Source: Pseudomonas putida
GTDB taxonomy: Bacteria; Pseudomonadota; Gammaproteobacteria; Pseudomonadales; Pseudomonadaceae
Direction of reading: 5' to 3'
DNA length: 64,000 nt
NCBI RefSeq assembly: GCF_001636055.1
Contig: NZ_CP011789.1
Span: 4,030,001-4,094,000 of the forward strand
Shown here in pieces: positions 59,355 to 64,000 of this stretch. The first letter of the stretch is position 1. The number at the start of each line of letters is the position of its first letter. The notes beneath the pieces are model-generated. The model was not told the DNA's origin. It saw nothing but the letters and a program-made list of their open reading frames with translations, and searched no databases. A program made the position numbers and the translations under genes.

Positions 59355-60029
59355 ATGGCCGTAAACATCAGCAAATTAACCATCACGACTCCCGTAGCCA
59401 CTTCCTCAACCAACCATGTTGCACTTGAGCTAAGCGGAGCAGAAGCGATCGCGCAGTTCCCGGAAATTGTTACTGCCTTGCCCGATGGCTCTATTCGCTT
59501 CACTGCGCCGACTAAAGGCGCCTCGAGCAAAAGCACACGTCGCACTCGTTGTGAGTGGTCTGAGGCCACCAACTGGACCCTGGCCAGCGCGGCAAATCAC
59601 CGAAATCACCAGCAGATGGCGCTTACCAAGGTCAACTTTGCTCAGAAGGTCGTGATCTCGCAGATGCATGTTAGAGGCGATGACAGCCCACCGGTGAAGG
59701 TGTTCTGGAACAAGGGCAACATCACGATGGGCTTTCGCACCACCTACAACCAAGCCACCCCGGTGAACACCACCGTACTCAAGGGTGTGCCGCTCGGGGC
59801 AAAGTTCACCGTTGCCATCGACGTTACGACACATGGCCTGGTGACTGTTTCAGCCCAGTGCAACGGTGTGTCCGGTTCTTCAGGAACCCTGCAGCTCGAC
59901 GACACCTGGGACTCTCGCCTGTTCGAGTTCCATGGCGGCGTCTACAACCAGGTCGATTACACCGACTCGACTCCCGCCGCGGATGGCTCGATCTGCGTCA
60001 TCAGCAGTCTCTCGCTGACCCATAGCTGA
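59355..60029 (+). CDS. PL7 (alginate-lyase-like) protein in the PL operon
   Basis: 225 residues, same length as the chromosomal copy at 8159-8833. Motifs RCEW (65-68), QMH (103-105) and FHGGVYNQ (192-199) are intact, so catalytic residues are retained. No signal peptide. GGAG precedes the ATG. It is the first PL gene and so early after induction, not in the tail cluster, which argues against a tail-spike depolymerase. It may be released at lysis to dissolve host exopolysaccharide; this is inference. Confidence 0.85.
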   Translation: MAVNISKLTITTPVATSSTNHVALELSGAEAIAQFPEIVTALPDGSIRFTAPTKGASSKSTRRTRCEWSEATNWTLASAANHRNHQQMALTKVNFAQKVVISQMHVRGDDSPPVKVFWNKGNITMGFRTTYNQATPVNTTVLKGVPLGAKFTVAIDVTTHGLVTVSAQCNGVSGSSGTLQLDDTWDSRLFEFHGGVYNQVDYTDSTPAADGSICVISSLSLTHS

Positions 60030-60174
60030 CCAAGACAGCCGGAAAGACGGCCCGATCCACCTGGTCCCCCATCACCAGGCTGCATCGGAGAGCCTTCCCG
60101 ACCCTACATCGAGCATGTTCAGGGAGACAGGCGGGATCGGCTCTCCAATGCAGCCCCAACGGAAGTGAATTGCA

Positions 60175-61026
60175 ATGGCGAAGTCGTTCAAGCAAATGAT
60201 CAAGGATGGCGAGGTGCGACGCGCCGACGCCATGAAGGTACAGCTGGAGGATCTTCACGAAGAACCCGGCTTCAACCTTCGCACCGAGGGTGAAGCGCTC
60301 GAGTCGAGCATCGACTCCCTTGCAGAGTTCATCGCCGCAGGTGGCCAAATTCCACCGCTGGAGGTTCGCCCTCGCGCAGAGGGCGGCGTCTGGCTTGTAG
60401 ATGGTCACCGCCGCCGTCGAGCGCTGCTGAAGCTGGACGCAGCAGGCCGTCTACCAAGAACGCCGAACAAGGAAAACCCGGCGATTCTCGAAGCTTGGGT
60501 GCCGGTAATCGCATTTGAAGGAAGCGATGCAGATCGGGTCGCACGCATCATCACCAGCCAGGAGAACGAAAAGCTCTCCCCTCTTGAGCTGGCCGAGGGT
60601 TACAAGCGACTGAGGTCATTTGGCTGGTCAGTCGAGCAGATCGCGAAGAAGGTTGCTAAGACCAGGCAGCATGTCGAGCAGGTACTCACTGTCGGCAACG
60701 CTAACACCGACGTGCAGAACCTTGTCGCCGCTGGGCATGTATCGGCAACCACTGCAGCTCAGGTGGTACGGGAACACGGCGACGGTGCAGGAACAGTACT
60801 GGACGCGGAGTTGAAGAAAGTCCAGGCCAGCGGCAAGACGAAGGTCACCGCAGGCTCAATCAAAGGCCCCTCGATTCCAAAACCCCGCCTCGAAGCTGTT
60901 CACACAGCATCGCGCAATTTGATTGCATCGCTTGATGCAATCGACGAAGACAACAGAAGCCTCACCATTTCCACCGCACTCGTCATCGAGCTGCGCAAGG
61001 CATTGGAAAGCGCGCAACCGAGATAA
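60175..61026 (+). CDS. ParB/Spo0J-like protein
   Basis: 283 residues. The ParB N-terminal CTPase-type domain shows VDGHRRRRALLKL; then the helix-turn-helix region ENEKLSPLELAEGYKRL and WSVEQIAKKVAKTRQHVEQV. No ParA partner is nearby, so a role in partition is unlikely; orphan ParB-like phage proteins may act in regulation or DNA processing. Four-base spacing to the LuxR-type gene. Confidence 0.85.
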   Translation: MAKSFKQMIKDGEVRRADAMKVQLEDLHEEPGFNLRTEGEALESSIDSLAEFIAAGGQIPPLEVRPRAEGGVWLVDGHRRRRALLKLDAAGRLPRTPNKENPAILEAWVPVIAFEGSDADRVARIITSQENEKLSPLELAEGYKRLRSFGWSVEQIAKKVAKTRQHVEQVLTVGNANTDVQNLVAAGHVSATTAAQVVREHGDGAGTVLDAELKKVQASGKTKVTAGSIKGPSIPKPRLEAVHTASRNLIASLDAIDEDNRSLTISTALVIELRKALESAQPR

Positions 61027-61029
61027 CCC

Positions 61030-61413
61030 ATGGATACGATCACAAGCGGCTCTTGGATGGGCCACCTTGGGCGCGGTCTTGCGCCTCGCGAGCTGGAATG
61101 CGTTCTCGATGTCGCCCAAGGCATGACGTCGAAGCAAATCGCCCGACACTTCGGCATCAGCGAGGGCGGTGTCGAGAAGCGCATCGCCGCTGCAATGTTC
61201 AAGCTCGACGTACCCCGCCGGGCTGCCCTGGTTGCCGAGGCCATGCGCCGAAACATTATCAGCCCGATGTGCTTCCTCCTCGTCGCTCTGGTCGCCACTC
61301 ACGCCGCAATCGGCGACAGCGACCCAATGCGCCGCGATCGCCGAGTACCCGAACGCCGGATCGCCCAGGTCCGTGTCCTCCGCAAAGCCGAGTCATTCGA
61401 CTACCACGCCTGA
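61030..61413 (+). CDS. LuxR-type HTH protein
   Basis: 127 residues. The N-terminal part is a LuxR/GerE-like helix-turn-helix (LAPRELECVLDVAQGMTSKQ, GGVEKRIAAAMFKLDV), then a hydrophobic segment (MCFLLVALVATHAAIG) that could be a membrane helix, then a basic tail. A membrane-tethered DNA-binding protein would be unusual. A shortened copy is at 13319-13621. Confidence 0.7.
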   Translation: MDTITSGSWMGHLGRGLAPRELECVLDVAQGMTSKQIARHFGISEGGVEKRIAAAMFKLDVPRRAALVAEAMRRNIISPMCFLLVALVATHAAIGDSDPMRRDRRVPERRIAQVRVLRKAESFDYHA

Positions 61414-61433
61414 TTCCCCACGAGGAACATCCC

Positions 61434-61700
61434 ATGCACCACTCCATGCAACAGCGCGTGGACGGCCTGGCCGCCCTGCGTGCACGCTCTCTCATGGCTA
61501 CTGCCGAGTTCTACGGGTTGATTGGCCTGCCAGCTCCTACCGCTCGCCCTCTGTACCAGGCGGTCGCCAAGGGCAAGGCCTGGCACATCATTGAGGTCGC
61601 CACCGGCAAGACCAAAGGCTTCTGCTTCAGTCACCAGGCGGCCATGCGATTTGTTGATGCGATGGAGGCCGGTGCCGCCACCAAAGGCGTGCGGCAATGA
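61434..61700 (+). CDS. Phage early hypothetical protein
   Basis: 88 residues (YQAVAKGKAWHIIEVATGKT, MRFVDAMEAGAATKG). The paralogue in element A shares the C-terminal half. Coupled by four-base overlap to the next gene. Function unknown. Confidence 0.65.
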   Translation: MHHSMQQRVDGLAALRARSLMATAEFYGLIGLPAPTARPLYQAVAKGKAWHIIEVATGKTKGFCFSHQAAMRFVDAMEAGAATKGVRQ

Positions 61701-62155
61701 GCAAGCGCAAACCCCACAACATGCGGGCGCGCCTGGAGCGAACCTGTCGGGCACTGGTTTCCGCCAATCATACAGCCGTGGTCAACATCGACCCCAGCGG
61801 CCAGCAGGTGCTGATCAATTGGAAGAACCTCAAGCAGATCCGCGTGCGCCAGGTCGTCGACGCCGTCTGCGACATCCCTCACCGCTGGACCATCTACTTG
61901 AGCGTGCTTTGCCGGACTGAATTCGGCGAGCGTTACCACAAATCGGTTGAGGTCGCGCCCCAAGGCAACTACCGAGCCGATCACCTCACCGAGGTGATCG
62001 AAGCCACCTACACCGAGTTGCGCGCCACCGCCAATCCAAACCACCTGGTGGCCTCCGGCTGGATCGCCATCCCCACCGACACAACGCTCGACGAAGCAGA
62101 GGCAGCCAAGATCTTCACCTCCGCCGGAGCCTGGGATCAGCAGACAGCAGCATGA
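61697..62155 (+). CDS. Phage early hypothetical protein
   Basis: 152 residues (NMRARLERTCRALVSANHTA, WTIYLSVLCRTEFGERYHKS). Soluble mixed alpha/beta appearance with no named domain. The truncated copy in element A confirms it belongs to this phage lineage. Confidence 0.65.
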   Translation: MSKRKPHNMRARLERTCRALVSANHTAVVNIDPSGQQVLINWKNLKQIRVRQVVDAVCDIPHRWTIYLSVLCRTEFGERYHKSVEVAPQGNYRADHLTEVIEATYTELRATANPNHLVASGWIAIPTDTTLDEAEAAKIFTSAGAWDQQTAA

Positions 62156-62187
62156 AACGCATCAGCGAGGGTATCTGGCACGGATGA
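62152..62187 (+). pseudogene. Truncated start of the next early gene
   Basis: ATGAAACGCATCAGCGAGGG overlaps the previous stop by four bases but ends after 11 codons. Element A has the same ATGAAACGCATC beginning followed by different sequence. The original gene was probably cut by insertion of accessory DNA at this point in both elements. Confidence 0.5.
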
Positions 62188-62245
62188 CCCCGACTCTATG
62201 TTAATCCGTCGCACAGGCCGATTATAATAAAATTGCTCAGTGTGC

Positions 62246-63082
62246 TTACCATTTTATAAGCCCACAGTTCCTCAAGTGAGCATCGCCTACTCGCTTGGGG
62301 CAGTTTGTGAATAGCGAGTATTGCTCCATCAATTCCTTCAGTCTTTGCCCGTCGTCACTTATACCATAAAGCAACACACACTCTACTTCGGCCGGCGTAA
62401 GCAGAGACTTGATAATCAACACGTATCGCTCTTTCAATACCGCGTCATCTAAATCACACCCATCGACGTATGACAGTAACTGCTCTAAAATAGTGAAGAA
62501 TTTTAGTCCATTCTCTTGAGCAGCCGCCAACATTTTGTTCGCGTGCTCCCTAAACAAAAATTCTCTCTCTCGCCTAGTTAAATTACCTTTTGACTCGTTG
62601 AAAACCCAGTCAATCCTATCAACGTTGTATTTAAAAGAAAGCCTCTGCGCCACAGCAATCCCAGTGAACACTCTCTGTTCTTCATAGAGGCTCATTGTTT
62701 CTAGCGCTTTAGAGTACAGATCAATCAAACCAAAAAATACAGACTCAAAGCTTTGCTGCTTGAATATTTTCGTCTGTTCCTTCTGCATCGAGATAGCTGC
62801 ACTTGCCTCTGAGCGAGCCTCCTTAACCTCCTCAGACTGATATTTTAGGCTTTTCACAACAGCAATCAAAGCCATGAAGCTTAGTACAGGATTCAGCACG
62901 CCACCCACATAATCACCAAACTGCCCCCACACTTCTTTACTTGAAGAAAACCAACCAAAAAAATTTACAACGTACGCACTAATTACAACAACAACAAAAA
63001 CTCCAGCACATGTAATCATCATCAAGCTAAAGTCTAACTTTAGCTTTGTAAACGCCGCTTTGAGACTTTGATGTATATCCAT
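62246..63082 (-). CDS. putAbiC-like putative abortive infection membrane protein
   Basis: 278 residues. Two N-terminal membrane helices (MMITCAGVFVVVVISAYVV and LSFMALIAVVKSL) enclose WGQFGDYVGGVLNPVLSF, which matches the GxFGDFxGGxxNPxxSF signature of the putative phage abortive infection protein family. A coiled segment (EEVKEARSEASAAISMQKEQ) and a helical cytoplasmic domain follow (FFTILEQLLSYVDGCDLDDA). AT-rich compared with the phage core and on the opposite strand, so probably an independently expressed cargo gene. Confidence 0.75.
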   Translation of the reverse strand: MDIHQSLKAAFTKLKLDFSLMMITCAGVFVVVVISAYVVNFFGWFSSSKEVWGQFGDYVGGVLNPVLSFMALIAVVKSLKYQSEEVKEARSEASAAISMQKEQTKIFKQQSFESVFFGLIDLYSKALETMSLYEEQRVFTGIAVAQRLSFKYNVDRIDWVFNESKGNLTRREREFLFREHANKMLAAAQENGLKFFTILEQLLSYVDGCDLDDAVLKERYVLIIKSLLTPAEVECVLLYGISDDGQRLKELMEQYSLFTNCPKRVGDAHLRNCGLIKW

Positions 63083-63188
63083 CTTTTCCGCCTAACCCTT
63101 AGCTTTCCGCCTTAAACCAATCATCCTAAACCAAATTGCCACCATGCCGCATCCGGCCACGGAGGGCGGCGCATTCATGGAGATCACC

Positions 63189-63575
63189 ATGAGTACATTC
63201 GCAGTGTTCGGCATGACCGCCGCAGCAGCGCTTGCCGATGCCCGGAAGAAAACCAAGACCACCAAGCCCAGCGGGAAAGCTGGCTGCCCCCCCTTGGACC
63301 TTACCCTGGCCGAGTGGGAAGAGGCGGTGCAGCGCAACGTCGAGGCAATCATGGTCGGCGAGAAAGTCAAGCAGCTCAGCGTCCTCTACGACACCCCGCA
63401 GCACGCGCAGCAGTTCATCGAGCTCGCCAAGCGATCGGGCGCCTACCGCGACCTGAAGATTCGCTGCAAGGCCGCCTTGCTCGACGAAAAGGGCAAAAAG
63501 ATCCTCAGCCCCAAGACCAAGATGCCCGTTATCGGCTGGATGGACTGGAATGCTGAAATGCATAAGGCAGCCTGA
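63189..63575 (+). CDS. Phage early hypothetical protein
   Basis: 128 residues (LDLTLAEWEEAVQRNVEAIM, KVKQLSVLYDTPQHAQQFIE). GGAGATC six bases before ATG 63189 decides the start over ATG 63177. GC content returns to that of the phage core, so it is probably lineage sequence between two cargo genes. Function unknown. Confidence 0.65.
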   Translation: MSTFAVFGMTAAAALADARKKTKTTKPSGKAGCPPLDLTLAEWEEAVQRNVEAIMVGEKVKQLSVLYDTPQHAQQFIELAKRSGAYRDLKIRCKAALLDEKGKKILSPKTKMPVIGWMDWNAEMHKAA

Positions 63576-63601
63576 TCGCTTGATTAGATTCCCAGATGGG
63601 G

Positions 63602-64000
63602 CTAGGCATCCCCCGCCTGATTGGCTTGAGCAGTATCTATTGCCACCCGCTCAACCTCAAATATCAGAGAGTTAGCAAGCTCAATGACAGCGTGCACTTC
63701 AGCAACGGTTGGCTGCACGTCATGATGCGCATAGTTATTACGGTAAACGCCGTAAAAACCACTCAGTAAATTGCGGTAAGCGGTCTTCCTTGGGCCATCC
63801 AAATTTGTGAGAACTGATCCACCGCCGAATATAGTATTAACAAGCTCATCGCCATCTATATTCTGCGCAACTAAAAATCTTTGCCTAAGATGACTAGAAA
63901 GAATTGGGAAAACTTGCCTTATCGCGGCCGCATGGTGCCCGCCATCCAGTAGAGGTATGACGCCCTCCCTCAAGCGCCCGTGCAGGCGCACGGCCTGATC
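63602..64000 (-). CDS. HEPN-like protein (TIGR02391-like), 5' end beyond the window
   Basis: At least 129 residues; the frame stays open to the window edge, so the start may be outside. The pattern LLDGGHHAAAIRQVFPILSS, then FYGVYRNNYAHHDVQPTV resembles TIGR02391 proteins. RNNYAH is an RX4H motif typical of HEPN domains. Such genes are common in defence contexts. AT-rich and opposite to the early operon, like the putAbiC-like gene. Confidence 0.6.
   Translation of the reverse strand, partial: DQAVRLHGRLREGVIPLLDGGHHAAAIRQVFPILSSHLRQRFLVAQNIDGDELVNTIFGGGSVLTNLDGPRKTAYRNLLSGFYGVYRNNYAHHDVQPTVAEVHAVIELANSLIFEVERVAIDTAQANQAGDA

Larger units (their letters stand above)
16340..64000. mobile_element. 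Prophage B: lambda/HK97-type siphovirus prophage, right end outside window
   Basis: Starts at the tRNA-Cys att and contains full head, tail, lysis, replication and immunity modules in conventional lambdoid order, plus accessory genes at four places: left end, between tail genes I and K, after cI, and near the right edge. No disrupted structural gene was seen, so it may be inducible. The integrase expected beside its right att has not been reached at 64 kb. Confidence 0.9.

Overview
The window looks like the chromosome of a fluorescent/putida-group Pseudomonas. The evidence is the high-GC coding sequence, Pseudomonas-type regulators and transport genes, a DUF2388 remnant, CigR-type and DUF1654-type proteins, and lambda/HK97-type phage modules common in that genus. 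Everything here is read from sequence and family memory; no database search was run.

Layout. (1) 1-12.3 kb is host chromosome. It holds a PAS-PAS chemoreceptor, an amino-acid-type ABC permease and binding protein in one operon with a flavin monooxygenase, an eroded island scar at tRNA-Leu (integrase remnant, intact tRNA-Leu(TAA), a second tRNA-Leu 3' half, AGCTC-rich DNA), DoxX, a PL7 (alginate-lyase-like) gene, an AraC/GyrI-like regulator, an EAL phosphodiesterase and small hypotheticals. (2) 12.4-16.4 kb is a gutted prophage (element A), bounded by two near-identical 3' halves of tRNA-Cys. Its left end is fused directly to its early region. It keeps a few early genes, a cigR-like gene, a frameshifted gene and a 5'-truncated integrase. 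(3) 16.34 kb to the right edge is a large, apparently intact siphovirus-type prophage (element B) in tandem behind A. Its integrase and right att site lie outside the window.

Prophage B. The left end carries accessory genes: SOS-linked YedK/HMCES-like protein, MerR plus methyltransferase, GNAT and an exported protein. The late operon runs leftward from about 49 to 21.8 kb: HNH, possible cos region, terminase, portal, ClpP-like protease, HK97 capsid, connectors, tail tube, G/GT chaperones with a lambda-type slippery site, tape measure, M-L-K-I-J, tail fibre, lysin, Rz/Rz1. An antiterminator-Q-like gene lies upstream at 50.6 kb and hairpin terminators punctuate the operon. Early genes (O-like protein with possible origin repeats, DnaC-like loader, VRR-NUC, an internal tyrosine recombinase) run leftward from a cro/cI switch at 55.6 kb. 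Three operators lie at OR and two at OL (59.06 kb), all fitting TAACCGNCGGTTA. A rightward PL operon carries a second PL7 gene, a ParB-like protein, a LuxR-type HTH protein and further small genes.

The most interesting part is in and near the immunity region. Directly downstream of cI, in the same direction, a coupled two-gene unit encodes a nucleoid-associated (NdpA/YejK-family) protein and a RelA/SpoT-type nucleotide synthetase without a hydrolase domain. Further right are a putAbiC-like membrane protein and a HEPN-like protein, and the tail region holds another RX4H (HEPN-like) gene and a DUF2971-like gene. Together they suggest a prophage with several lysogen-expressed anti-phage modules. 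The NdpA-RelA/SpoT pair is the best candidate for a poorly described system.
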